From NCBI RefSeq assembly GCF_035046505.1, contig NC_089829.1:2836001-2900000 (forward strand): a stretch of 64,000 nt of DNA. The letters are read 5' to 3'. This document shows, in pieces, positions 40,966-52,828 of this stretch. A model generated the notes under the pieces. That model saw only the letters and a program-made list of their open reading frames with translations, did not search any database and was not told where the DNA came from. The stretch is from Tiliqua scincoides. Its lineage: Eukaryota; Chordata; Lepidosauria; Squamata; Scincidae. How positions within the stretch are numbered: the stretch's first letter is position 1; every line of letters begins with the position of its first letter. The position numbers and the translations under genes were made by a program.

Positions 40966-42741
40966 GATCCCAGATGCTGAACCTCACCTACAACATCATA
41001 AAGAAACAGTCATGGTCAGCACCTTCTAATCCTGGAGAGCTGCTTTGAGGAGCAGGTGGAGGCTGGGGAATGTACAAAGCTAGCCTGATGGCCTGTAACC
41101 TTAGAAGAGGCATTTTACCTATTCTTAAATTATAAGCATCTCCTTCTGCTGCCTGCCAATGCAGAAGAGGTGTTCCCTCCCACATGGGAGAGGCAGAGGA
41201 TGCCTCTTCTAAGGAGGCAACAGATACCCACAGGTACCACCTGATAATGCATGCTTGTGTCTTAGAAGAGGCATTCCCTCCTGTCTGTAAGTGAGAAGGG
41301 GGAAGAAGTCTCTTCCAGTTTAACAGCAGTGCTTATTACCTACTTTCATGAGTATTAAAAATATTCTTTAAAAAAGAATCTGGTGTGTGATTTATCTGAG
41401 TACCTGTCATGGTGTAAAATTACTCCTGGAGACAGTAAGCCAATCATGGCGCTTCTGACACATTGCTCTGCAACTGCACATGTGTGGAAGCAGGCCCACA
41501 CACCCATGCGCTCACATACCGCTTTCCTCACTGCTGTTGGTTTCAGCATCCACAGAGAATGAAAAGCCAGGCAGTGATTTCATGTGCAAATGAAAGCCAT
41601 TAATCAATGGCAGCATCCCCCCATGACGTTAGACCAGCTCCAGCAGAGGGTGATTGCTGCACACCAGCTGTTGCACGGGCCCTTGTGCCAGGACTGGTTG
41701 GCATTCCAGGCCAGGCTCCATCTCACAGCTGGCTCGCCTTCCACAAAAACTTCAGGAGGAAGGAAGAGCTGGAGCAGATGGCAGATTTTCAAAACCAGTG
41801 GGTGGCTCTGAGCCCCCCCACGCCCTTGAGCAAAACTGAGTTTATGGGGGGGGGGGAAACCCAGCAAGTCAATTCTCCCTGGGTGTCATAAGCTTCATTT
41901 TCCCAGAGACAGTAAACTTGTGTCTGTGTTCCACCACTTCAGATAGCAGGCTCACACAATAGACTTCTGAACAAATCAACAATCCCCGCACTAGGAAAAC
42001 TAGCATGTCTGGCTTCTAAGCTAGCTTTCCCCCATGCTTTCTAGCAGTTTTCTGCAGTTTTCTAGCTGCAGGATTTTAAAAGAACATTTCTGGAAAGCAT
42101 TCCTTCAGCTGAGCCCATCTTGTTGTCAGTGGAGGAGTTGAAACCAAACTGGTCACTGTTCCAAGTTTTCTTCTCACCCTCACACTGCCAAAGCAACATG
42201 CACAAGCCAGCATGCCCAGATTGCCACATATTCCTCTGTCAAGGCAGTGGAAACAGAGGGTCGTTGTAGAGCAAGAAACAATTTGCCTCTATCCAGGATG
42301 AAACTTCCTCTCTGTTCCTCCACAAAGCTCCTATTCTACAAGAATCTATGATTGCAATGAATAATATTCTGTTGCAGAGGAGCTCCTGGCCGGCTGTGGT
42401 GGCAGGTGAGGGGTGGCATTCCTGGGGCCCAGCAATTCAACTCTGATTCCCTCTTGTAAAACTAGCTGTGCAGACTGTGGTGCAAAAAGCTCTCAGGCCC
42501 TGGAGAGAAAGGCAGCAATGTTTACTACCAGGCAGCAATGTTTACTACCTTGGTAGGTAGTGTAGGGGGGCCCTGGAAGGAATTTTGTGCACAGGTGTGA
42601 TGTACTAACTGGGCAAATAGGCCATTTTTTAAGGCTTTGATATAGCATAGGGAAAGCAACTGTCCCTACTCAGCAAGGTATCGCATCCCTCCCAGAGGCT
42701 CTTGTTTGTGCTGTTTCCCTTGTGTTTCTTCTCAGATTCAT

Positions 42742-43058
42742 TACACAGGCCTACAAAATTGAGGGTCAGAAAAGTTTTTCCCAAAGTTTATGGTGGTTTG
42801 ATATGAATTTGGGGTGCTGATTCAAAAAATAGCATCCATTTTGCCCTATCACCTCTAGTTTTGGAGATATAGTATAACCTTTTTAGTGAATGGTTCAAGC
42901 AGCTACCTCATGAGGAATCCATGGTGTAGGCTTCCTCATGAGGAAGCTGTTTGAACCATTCACTAAAGAGGCTATGCCGTGTCTCCAAAACTAGACCCCA
43001 AATATACCCAGGAATTGGTGTAACGTTTAAGGAAGCAAAATGTGTGTTGGCCTGTGTT
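42742..43058 (+). mobile_element. DNA-transposon-like element (family G) with internal inverted duplication
   Basis: Ends ACAGGCCTACAAAATTGAGG and GTTGGCCTGTG match the copy at 22616-22817. The centre has an extra inverted copy of the middle part, so that CTTCCTCATGAGGAAGC and the TTGAACCATTCACTA flank occur in both orientations. Confidence 0.7.
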
Positions 43059-43240
43059 ATCAGTCCTTTTGGGAACAGCCTGCTTCCTGCAGTTGTGGAC
43101 TCTCCCTCATTGGAGGTTTTCAAGCACTGATTGACTGGCCAATTGTCAGGGACACTGTAGTCCCCTGCACCAAGCAGGGGTTGGACTAGATGTCCTCCAA
43201 GCCCCCTCCCGACTTTAATATTTAAAGATCCAATGACAAG
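43059..43240 (+). mobile_element. CR1 3' end
   Basis: GGACTCTCCCTCATTGGAGG, TTTTCAAGCACTGATTGACTGG and GGGGTTGGACTAGATG are the classic CR1 3' end on the plus strand. Confidence 0.75.
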
Positions 43241-44531
43241 GAACCATTTGCTATGTGAAAAGTGGTATATAAATATATTTCTATAATTATTTTTAATTAA
43301 TAGTATGAGTTGAATTTTTAAAGCAAATCCACCCACCTGTGGCCAAATGGAAGAGGAAGGAACTAGACTGTTCCTGCTACCCAGAGCCAGCTGGAGTGTG
43401 TGCATCACGCCACGGAAGGGCCTACTAATTTTGTGGAATTTCAATGCTGTTCCTTCTGGCCATCCACCAAGCCAGCATCAAACATCTCTGCCAGCCAGAG
43501 AAACAGGTGCAGCCGCATCTTCTTGTTCGTTGCAGCCAAGCTGGTGGTGCACAGGAAAACTTGCCCAGGGGGATTGTTTGCACAAAAAAGGGAGAGATTT
43601 TCTTTGCGCCTTCCCAAGCGGCGTGCACAGGCCTCCATTGTCGACATGTGTGAGCATGAACGTGTGTGTGTCAGAGGTGATCTGCAGCACTGCCCCAGCC
43701 CTCCTGTGCCAAAAAGCCTCAAAAATGGAGCTTGGCAGGGGTGCACGGATGATGTATGAGGCTCTTGGAAGCGCACAGTGCCGGCCAAGCTGTGCAGGCC
43801 AGCAGCCATGGGGTGAGTGAGCTGGAAGCGGGAAGAGCACATTGTGCTGATAAATGAGGTTTCTCTACCCCGCTGGGCTGGTCTCCATCTGCTTTCTCCA
43901 GTCTCGAAGGCAAACGGTTGTGCCGGCAGACATGCTTCGGTGCCTCTCTGTAGCCATGGCATAGGCCCACCCGCTCCCCCCCACCACAGAAACTTCACAA
44001 GAAGAGGGTTGCCCCACCTTCCCCCCCAGAAAACACCCCCTAGGGTATCATTTAAAGCGTCTCTCTTTTTTACTGTCAGATTTACCCATTATCCCAGCCT
44101 GTTTCCTGAGCATTCACCCAGCTTTGTAAAGCAGGTTCTTTGCCTGGCCTGTTTTCAGTGCCAACCCCAGCATCCGTCTTTAGAAAATGGCCCACCAATA
44201 ACTCACAATCCCATCCTTTCCAGTGTGCCTCCCTCCTCATTCAGACCTGTCCCTACTTTTTCAACCTATTCATGAAGGTGCAGCTGGTTTTTCCACTCTT
44301 TCCTAGATACATACAGCACCAAGCACAAAGTGGGGGGGCCCCCACTGGCTTCTCTCTCCAGTCTACAACTGCTATTTAAGATTTATTTTGAGCACACGTG
44401 TGCAGGTCTAAATTAGACCCCAAGTTCTTATCAGGAACCCATTTCAATGCCACAGTTCAATTGTGGAATGCTCAAGAAGAGAATGACTCTGAGCATGCAC
44501 AGAGTGACATTTCCTCACTAACAACAACTAA

Positions 44532-44703
44532 GGGCACAATCCTAACCAACTTTCCAGTACTGGCATAGCTGTGCCAGTGGTGCATGTGCTTCAGTTAGGG
44601 GGCATTCACAGAGGCCTTCTCAAGGTAAGGCAATATTTGTTCCCTTACCTCAAAGTTGCATTACCCTTATGTCGGTGCTGGAAAGTGGGTTTGGATTGCA
44701 CCC
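44532..44703. mobile_element. PIF/Harbinger-type MITE (family A), copy 2
   Basis: Ends GGGCACAATCCTAACC and GGATTGCACCC, flanked by TAA on both sides. Confidence 0.82.
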
Positions 44704-45334
44704 TAAGTGGAACAGATGCCAAGAAGTCTGGCTACAGATCTGCTGGCAATGGTGAAGAAGGACAAGACAAAACCCAAAAGATCTAAGAGAAGCACTGAAT
44801 AAATGTATGTCAAAGTGATCATCAACCACAAACTGTGCATCATTCTCCTTTGTCATTTACTCATAGGGTAAATTTGCACCCCAAATATCGGAAGGATCTA
44901 TGTCTGATAGTTTTCTTGCTTTTGTTCAAGGCATTTCATGCCAGATATTTTTAAAATTTGCTTGGCCCTTGGTATTTGTTATGTTAAAAAACAAACAAAA
45001 ACTCCAGCAAGATGAGTAGATGAGGTTTTGGAAAGAGAATACTGCTGAACTGCAAAATAATTTCCATGAGGCGTGTATGGTGCCATAATGGAGATGAGGC
45101 TGCAAGGATGGATTGGATTAATGTCTAATAAATTCCCTGTGATGAATGACTGCTTGTTAACAGGCCATTAGTTAGCTGATGCCCAGACTGATTTCATTCA
45201 GAACCGCCACTCCACTTTTCTCCTAGGGAGAAAAAAAGAAGCCAGGTGGCATGCAGAGGAGAGTTTGTGGTTTGCATTTTGAGAGCATGCTTTGAAAACA
45301 GACCTCAGGCAAGGTTCTTTGTAAATGTGAGAAG

Positions 45335-45545
45335 CAGGGGCGTGCGGTGGGTGGGGAGGCAGGTGAGGCAGAGTCTCCCCACCGGAGTCCTTTGAAAGGT
45401 GCTGCCACGTGTGAGGTGTGCAAGTACACACAACTCACACATGGGTTGTGAGTGCTTGCACACCTCACATGATGGTGGCGCTTTTTGAAGGACTGTAGTA
45501 GGGAGGCTCTGCCTCACCTGCCACCCCACCCCCTGCATGTCCCTG
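45335..45545. mobile_element. Hairpin hAT-like element (family C)
   Basis: Starts CAGGGGCGTGCGGTGGG and ends CATGTCCCTG. Arms are complementary over about 90 bp. Flanks GTGAGAAG and GTCAGAAG form an 8-bp duplication with one mismatch. Confidence 0.8.
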
Positions 45546-45834
45546 GTCAGAAGTTTAGGAAGAAATATGAGATGTAAAATTTGCAAATAACCTCAGTCTT
45601 TCCTCCACCCCTATTTCATGCGGCTTTCAGATCTTCAATCTATTTTCTGTATCAGTATTTTCAGCTAAGTCCCAGAGTGGATATAGTAATACATTAAAAA
45701 GTGCTTCTGAGCATATGCAAAGGGTCCTCTCTTCAATGACCATGCCCTGACCCTACACACAAAGGATTCCATCTTATCGAAAATACGACCAGTCAGAAAC
45801 TGGATTTAGATAGGCATTAAACCCACATCCACCA

Positions 45835-45980
45835 GCCACTGAATGAGTATAACATCTCTCAGCCTAACCTACCTCACAGGGATGTTGTGAGGACAAAAAG
45901 AGGGAAGGAACCACGTTCACCAACCTGCACTCATTGGAGGAAGGCTGGTATAAAAATCTGAAAAAATTAAAATAATAAAT
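45835..45980 (+). repeat. tRNA-like SINE, 3' part
   Basis: CTCTCAGCCTAACCTACCTC, ACAGGGATGTTGTGAGGAC and GGAGGAAGGCTGGTATAAA: the widespread squamate SINE body, ending in an AATAAT tail. Confidence 0.7.
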
Positions 45981-45982
45981 AA

Positions 45983-46161
45983 GGGTGCAATCCTAACCAA
46001 CTTTTCAGCACTGGCATAACTGTGCCAGTGGGGAATGTGCTGCATCCTGTAGTTGGGAGGTAGTCATGGAGGCCTCCTCAAGGTAAGGCAATGTTTGTTC
46101 CCTTACCTCAGAGTTGCATTGCACTTACTTCGGTGCTGAAAATTTGGTTCGGATTGCACCC
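45983..46161. mobile_element. PIF/Harbinger-type MITE (family A), copy 3
   Basis: Ends GGGTGCAATCCTAACC and GGATTGCACCC, flanked by TAA on both sides. It sits directly in the tail of a SINE. Confidence 0.82.
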
Positions 46162-46327
46162 TAAATAACTTGCTAATGAACTAACAATGGTCTCAGGGTG
46201 ATTTTAACCTTTTTATAATAGAAAGGTTTCTTGTTAAGCACACCCTCTAGTGGTGAAAGCTGGTATTACCCTTCCCCCCACAAACTGGCCGTTGGTAATT
46301 CCATCCCATGTTGTAATTTCAACCATT

Positions 46328-46560
46328 ATTATTAATAATAACAGTATTTATATACTGCTTTTCAACTAAAAAGTTCACGAAACAGTTTACAGAGAAAAAT
46401 CAAATAACTAATGGCTCCCTGTCCCAAAAGGGCTCACAATCTAAAAGATGCAGAACACCAGCAGAAAACACCACCACCACTAGAAAAAGACACTGCTGGG
46501 ATGAGGTGGGCCAGTTTACTCTCCCCTTGCTAAAAAGAGGAGCACCCACTTGTGCCTCTT
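46328..46560 (-). repeat. Dispersed 3'-end repeat with ATT tail
   Basis: Minus strand reads GATTGTGAGCCCTTTTGGG and AAACTGTTTCGTGAAC, then a TAATAATAATGG tail. Same family as 59735-59985 on the plus strand. Confidence 0.65.
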
Positions 46561-47100
46561 ATTCAGTTAGCAGGGGTAGCCATTGACACAGGAGGGCACC
46601 TACAAACGACATATTTGCTACTCATAGTTGACATGGCCAAAAGATCCCCTTGTAGTGAATTTACCACATGAAAATTATAGAACAAGACCTAGAAATGTCA
46701 ACGAATGCTAGAGAACAGCCCAGTTCCTCCCTGCCCTGGGAGAAGGGAAACACTAAAGAGTAGAAAACCCTTATCCTGCTTGGATTTCCAAAATAGCAGG
46801 ACAGCCTCTTCTCTCCCTCTCAGTTCCTGTTTGCTGGGGAATGAGAGGGAATGGGCTCACCAAAACAGTGACTGGCATGATGTCCCTGCTCAGTAAGCCC
46901 TGCTAGCATAGGGAGGAGCTGGAATGCCCAGCAGCAACCAAGAACCATATGCAAGAACATAGCACTATCAACATTTCTCAGTTCATATCAATTGTTATCT
47001 ACCATATCACACTTATAGGATATCCTATGCCCCCTTTGATGCATTATAAAAGATGGAAGACCAGTCTTTTTTTTGTTTTAAATCCTACTCTAGTATCTCC

Positions 47101-48275
47101 CTTAAAAAATTACATAAGAAGATAAGCCCCATAATATCCAGCCCCACTGGATCAGGCCATAGTCCAACTTCCTGTATCTCACAGCGGCCCACCAAATGCC
47201 CCAGAGAGCACACCAGATAACAAGAGACCTCATCCTGGTGCCCTCCCTTGCATCTGGCATTCTGGCATAGCCCATTTCTAAAATCAGGAGGTTGCACATA
47301 CACATCATGGCTTGTAACCCGTAATGGATTTTTCCTCTAGAAACTTGTCCAATCCCCTTTTAAAGGCATCCAGGCCAGATGCTGTCACCACATCCTGCAG
47401 CAAGGATTTCCACAGACCAACCACACGCTGAGTAAATAAATATTTTCTTTTGTCTATCCTAACTCTCCCAACACTCAATTTTAGTGGATGTCCCCTGGTT
47501 CTGGTGTTATGTGAGTGTAAAGAGCATCTCCCTATCCACTTTATCCTTCCCATGCATAATTTTGTATGTCTCAATCATGTCCCTCCCTCAGGCTTCTCTT
47601 TTCTAGGCTGAAGAGACCCAAACGCCTTAGCCTTTCCTCATAAGGAAGGTGCCCCAGCCCAGTAATCATCTTAGTCGCTCTCTTTTGCACCTTTTCCATT
47701 TCCACTATATCCTTTTGGAGATGTGGTGACCAGAACTGGAAACAATACTCCAGGTGTGGCCTTACCATCAATTTGTACAACGGCATTATAATATTAGCTG
47801 TTTTGTTCTCAATACCTTTTCTAATGATCCCAAGCATAGAATTGGCCTTCTTCACTGCCGCCCACACATTGGGTCGACACTTTCATCGACCTGTCCACCA
47901 CCACCCCAAGATCTCTCTCCTGATCTGTCACAGACAGCTCAGAACCCATCAGCCTATATCTAAAGTTTTGATTTTTTGCCCCAATGTGCATGACTTTACA
48001 CTTACTTACATTGAAAAGCATCTGCCATTTTGCTGCCCATTCTGCCAGTTTGGAGACATCCTTCTGGAGCTCCTCACAATCACTTCTGGTCTTCACCACT
48101 CAGAAAAGTTTGGTGTAGTCTGCAAACTTAGCCACTTCACTGCTCAACCCTGTCTCCAGGTCATTTATGAAGAGGTTGAAGAGCACAGGTCCCAGGACAG
48201 ATCCTTGGGGCACACCACTTTTCACCTCTCTCCATTGTGAAAATTGCCCATTGACACCCACTCTCTGTTTCCTTA
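47101..48275 (-). mobile_element. CR1 LINE, 5'-truncated, interrupted
   Basis: Second CR1 copy, same orientation as 14447-15704 and clearly the same subfamily (same 3' end, GSELSVTDQERDLGVVVDRS, FKRGLDKFLEEKS). The reading frame is broken more than once, so it is a non-coding relic. It begins a little 3' of where the first copy begins. Confidence 0.9.
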
Positions 48276-48544
48276 AATCAACCTTAAATCAACATTGAAA
48301 TTTAGCTTTACCTTTAGCTTAGCTTTTACACAAACTCTTTTTACACAAATTCAAATCAACACAAACTCAGTCTAAAGCGGTCCCCCTTCCCCCACAGCTG
48401 GAAATTCCTGGAGGCCCTCTTAAAACTGCAACTTTGAGGAGTGCTTGATTCTCAGAGGTTCCAGAGCAGTCCTAAAGGGCTGGCAATATTAAATCCATCA
48501 GCCTCACCCAAAGTATTTGGGAATGGGGCCATGTGGCCGCTGAC

Positions 48545-48715
48545 TGCACTGCAGGTAGCAGGGTCCAGGTTCAATCTTTGGCAGCATCTCCAGGTAGGTC
48601 TGGGAAAGACCAGTGTCTGAAACCCTGAAGAGATGCTGCCAGTCTGTGTCTGGCAATAGTGAACGACCTTGAGCACAGGCCTGTGTCAGGAGAAGGTAGC
48701 TGTATATGTAAAGAG
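48545..48715 (+). repeat. tRNA-like SINE (family H)
   Basis: GGTTCAATCTTTGGCAGCATC has a near-consensus B box (GGTTCAATC). It is followed by GAAGAGATGCTGCCAGTC. Confidence 0.68.
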
Positions 48716-49535
48716 AGAAACAGCAAAACAGGATGGATGGATCTAGGGAGATCAGAAGGCAAATGAAAAAAGAGGAGCCTTGTTGGAGTCCAAGGGGTCT
48801 GGAAGGACTGAAGTCTTAGACCAGGAGGATGGAGGCAACCAGCAAGCACTATGTGGTCCACCAGTGGACTGAGGCCAGTTACTGGTGGACCCTCTTCCAG
48901 TTGCTAGGATTCAGGGTGAATCTTGGCCAACCAAGCCCTGATGTTCTCAACTCAAGAGCCTGAACACATATGAGCCTGCCCAAGCCTTGCACTCTTGGAG
49001 GGAAGCCTCATCATCTCATCGGAGCATGAAGATTCAAAACTGATCTTGCAAGACGGACTTTCATGCTTAGCCTAGGACATACTTAGCCTAGGACAACCCT
49101 GCCGACATCTCTGCCCAAGAGTCAAACATTCCCATGGCAGTAACGATGTGGGGCTGAGCTCACTTTCCATTCTGGAGCACACATCTCAACCATAGGAGCA
49201 CACCAAGACATGAACACATCAATCCTCACATTGGCTTGGGCTTGGGGTACATGCTGGTAGATCAGTGGTAGAGCTTTGAAGAGCCCCCCATATATTATTT
49301 CAGAAAGTCATCATTCAAGAATCTGAATGCAGAGGGCTCAAGTTCCATTCTTCGTGGTTTTTAATGGGGGGAAGGAAAGGTTTTGGAGGTGACTTGTGAT
49401 GGAATTTATCACATCTGGTGGTCCTTATCTCTCTCTCCACCTCTCCCCAGAATAAGCCCTTTAACCAAGGCAGTTTGATGACTCCGAAGCATCCATGCAC
49501 TCACTAATCATTTGCAGGATGGAGTTGACTAGTGG

Positions 49536-49749
49536 CAGTGGCATAGCCAGCACTAGCAAAAGCACTAAGTTTTGCAGGCACATGAATGCACCCTGCAAGC
49601 AATCCCTCCCCCTTCCCTTCAGAGCCATTCCGACCAGTGGGAGCAAAACAGAGGTGAATGCCTGGCTCTGAAGGGGAGGGGTTGCTTGCATGGCGCATTC
49701 ATGTGCCTGCAAAACTTAGTGCTTTGCACCCCCTCTAGCTACGCCACTG
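49536..49749. mobile_element. Hairpin hAT-like element (family D)
   Basis: 214 bp. Starts CAGTGGCATAGCC and ends GCTACGCCACTG. Both arms carry AGCACTAAGTTTTGCAGGC in inverted orientation and pair over about 85 bp. No clear 8-bp duplication. Confidence 0.75.
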
Positions 49750-49839
49750 CCCTCCTGGATGCTGCCTTCCACCATTGGTACCCACCAACTGGGAGACCAT
49801 GTTGACCTCCACATTTTCCCCTGAAAGCCAAACCCAGCG

Positions 49840-51100
49840 CAGGTGGGGAGAGAGTGGGGGGTGGGATGTCCTCTTTCCCCCTTTCCAGAAGCTCTTCCAA
49901 TCTGCCCTTGTCTCCGAGCTCCTTGGAAGGGGAGGTCGCAGGGCAGGGTTGTTCTCCTAGAGAGTGAGTACTGTCCCCTGCACCTCACTGGCGTGCCACC
50001 CCGTGGGAAGGTCTCCCGCGGGAGAACTTCCCGCTCCCTTGTCCCTGAACGGTCTCGGGACAGCGCTGGTGGGGACGGGCGCCCGGCAGCGATGCCAAGT
50101 GTCCGGTTCAATCGCTGGCGTCGAGGCTTCCGGTCTGGCTTCACGCCCCGTCCTCGTCCGTCCCGTCGGGGCAGCGCCAGGAAGGGGGAGTCGGAGTTCT
50201 CCCTCCCTGACCTCTGGTCCTAACCTCCCTGACCAGACCTCCCTGACCTCGGGGACCAAGGAGTGCCGGAGAGGGAGAGAAACGGGGGGAAGAGCCCCCC
50301 ACCTTGGTAGAGATGTGCGGTCGCTGGGGAGGCAGGTGAGGCAGAGCCTCCCCGTCGGAGTCCTTCGAAAAGCAGCGCCACTGTTGCGCGTGGGTTGAGT
50401 GTGCTTGAGCACCTCCCACAGCGGTGGCGCTGCTTTTCGAAGGACTCCGACGGGGAGGCTCTGCCTCACCTGCCTCACCTACCTCCCCAGCCACCGCACC
50501 TCCCTGCCTCGGATCCTGCTTCGCCAGCCTCCAGACACGCTCCGAGTTCTCCTGTACCTGGACGTGGGCAGGAGATCGACGGGACAGTCTCTAGTGTCGC
50601 GTCTTCCAGCGACCCGCCCGCAGCTTGAGGAGTGAAGAGGGCTGGACAGTCCGCCCCCGGGCTCTGCTGCCCCCCTCCCCAGCCTTAGTCAAACCGCCCC
50701 CCGAAGTGCCAAGCGGGCCCCACTGGCCACCTACGAAGCCGTCGAGGCTTACCTGGTTCCCACCGAGTCTCCCCGCAGGCACAGGAGGCAGGACAGGCAC
50801 CGCTTCCTCCAGCGAGCCGAACTGCGAGGCGGGGGGAGACGAAGAGGCTGGAACCCCCACAGGAGGAAGAGGAGGAGAGGGGCGCCCCTTCTCTGGCTGG
50901 GCTCCCGAGCAAAGAGTGCGCGAGGGCGCCTGGCGTGCCTGCTCGGGATGGCAGAGGGGTGGGTGTGGTTTGCATGCTTTCTTGGAGGGGGGGGACCAAT
51001 GGGTTTCGATGAATGGCAAAGGATGGAAGCGCGCTCACGTCTCGCCAGGCGCGCCCCCGAGGGGGCTGAGGCTCCAGAAAGAGACAAAGGAGACAAAGGG
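49840..51100. promoter_or_regulatory. CpG-rich region, candidate DRAXIN 5' promoter
   Basis: Long GC- and CpG-rich stretch between DRAXIN and MAD2L2. Open frames here (for example on the plus strand from 50625) have no recognisable protein and are what CpG-rich DNA gives by chance. It could be the promoter and non-coding first exon of DRAXIN, about 9-10 kb upstream of the coding start. It contains a hairpin transposon at 50311-50511. Assignment is inference from position. Confidence 0.45.
50311..50511. mobile_element. Hairpin element (family C) with 52-bp perfect stem
   Basis: Left arm 50330-50381 and right arm 50424-50475 are exact reverse complements over 52 bp with a 42-nt loop. Ends GTGCGGTCGC and CCACCGCAC fit the family C ends. 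Confidence 0.88.
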
Positions 51101-51297
51101 AGCTGGTACCCTGAACCTCCCGTTGGAAATCAGCGGAGCAAATGGCTCCCGCTGGAAATCAGGGATATTTTCCTCTCCAGGGAATTGGGGGGGGGGGTGT
51201 TTGAAGTGGAGGCCAGGCCAGGGCAGGCTGATCACTCAAGACTTCCCCCTCCTACTACTGAGTAAAGACCAATTTCTTCCACCTCTGTTTCCCTCAT

Positions 51298-51320
51298 CAG
51301 CAGCAGCAGCAGCAGCAGCA
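51298..51320. repeat. CAG trinucleotide repeat
   Basis: About eight CAG units just outside the CpG-rich region. Confidence 0.9.
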
Positions 51321-52231
51321 TCACTTCTTCAGCCTGGTGGATTGTGGGAAACTCCCCAAGGTCCTGATGCTAAGAGGAGGGGAGTGATCACTGGAGTCAA
51401 CAATAAGAGCCAGGATCCTGCTGAGCTGGTCAAAGTGACACCCCCTCCCGCCTAGTGGCAGGGGGAAAGGGGGGAGGGGAAATCCCACCTGGGTCCTTGA
51501 AAGAGATTATGCTCTATTACTGTCAAAGGAGATGGAACAAGTCTAGAGGGAGAGGGAGGAGGGTTGGTTCGAGGAAAAAGCCCCCTTCCCTTGGGAGTGG
51601 ATAAAATGCACAAAGACTGAGAGGGGGGGTCTGTCAAGGGGGGGAGGGAGAGAGCGCCTGCAATTAAGTCATCTTGATGACTGAATGGCTTTACTTCAAG
51701 CCCGTTTAGCAAGGTTGACAACTTTCTCTTTGACTCTGCTATTGCACAGTACTTTAATAGGAACTTCCCCTGGTTGTGCAGGAACAGGGAAAGGAAAAGA
51801 AGTTGGCAACCCTATCTTTAAAAAAGAGACCATTTAGTAGGTAAAGTGTTGTGTTGTGTTTTTTTTAAATTGGTGTGGATACAAAATTATGGAGGGGAAG
51901 CCTGAAGTGCCACAGTACATGTCAAGCTGCAGTAGAGGAGTAGGACAAAGAAGTTGGCAACATTCTTCAGTCTCTGTTGGGAGCAGTCTGGGGCAAAGTC
52001 TGCCAACATATTTTGGTTCATTCTGCTATTCAGACTTTAAGATTGGCATTGTACCTATAGATTTAGCATCTGAATCTTTCCTGTCTCACCCCTGTTCTTA
52101 AATAATCTCCATGCCTGGGGGGGGAGATGACCCTTCATTCGATAAATTTAGTTTGGGCTACATACTTTCTTCTGAAGGCTGAAGAGCAGAGCTTGGGTGG
52201 AAAAGTTGGCAACTGGAACTGAGAGTCAGTG

Positions 52232-52440
52232 AGGTGTAATGGTTCCCGTGTTGGACTTGAATGTGGACTTGAATGTGGAAGATCTGGTTTTAAATCGCTA
52301 CAATGACACTGAAGGGCAATGACCTTTGGGCCAGACACCACCTCTCAATCTAACCTACCTTACAAGGAAGATAGGCGGGCAGGATTCCCCAAGGAATCAT
52401 GTGTACCCTCTGAGCTCACTGGAAAAGTGTGGCATATAGA
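52232..52440 (+). repeat. tRNA-like SINE
   Basis: GTGTAATGGTTCCCGTGTTGG (tRNA-like start), GGGCCAGACACCACCTCTCA and CTAACCTACCTTACAAGG. It has a short internal duplication of GGACTTGAATGTGG. Confidence 0.7.
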
Positions 52441-52590
52441 GGTGCAGCCTGGGAAAGAAGGGGTCTAAGGGTCTCCCCTCCCAATAGAGCTGCCATTGAA
52501 ACCATTTTTAAGGTCTTAGCGGAAAAGAAGCATCTGGCTCAGCATGCGGCAAACTGAGAAATTTGCCTAGGAGCTGATCTTAAGATCTTA

Positions 52591-52772
52591 GGGCCCAATC
52601 CTATCTGCTTGCCAGTGCCAGTGCAGCTGTGCCAATGGGTGCACGCTGCATCCTGTGGGGGAGGGCACAATCATGGAGGCCCCCTCAAGGTCAGGGAACA
52701 TTTGTTCCCTTAGCTTGGAGCTGCATTGCATTGCAGCTATGTTGGTGCTGGAAAATTGGATAGTGTTGGGCC
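52591..52772. mobile_element. PIF/Harbinger-type MITE (family A), copy 4
   Basis: Starts GGGCCCAATCCTATC, ends AGTGTTGGGCC, flanked by TTA on both sides. Confidence 0.8.
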
Positions 52773-52828
52773 TTAAGTCTTTCCTAAGGGCTGCCTGAGA
52801 GACAATATGGAACGCAGGTCATATTAAC

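Larger units (their letters stand above)
40988..49535. other. DRAXIN: Probable DRAXIN 5' intron
   Basis: No coding exon recognised. It holds an inverted-duplicated DNA element (42742-43058), MITEs, a hairpin element, a CR1 copy and SINE relics. Its status as intron depends on a first exon near 50-51 kb. Confidence 0.5.

Noticed and set aside
40628-40987. 119-codon frame [11 protein letters not shown] on the minus strand
   Set aside because: Shifted frame of DRAXIN coding exon 1, whose real frame starts MGRIHLSF.
51298-51320. CAG repeat as a coding polyglutamine tract
   Set aside because: No gene model supports coding here. It is treated as a microsatellite.
50625-51455. 276-codon open frame on the plus strand
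   Set aside because: CpG-rich DNA with few stops. There is no domain, no splice context, and similar frames occur on the other strand.
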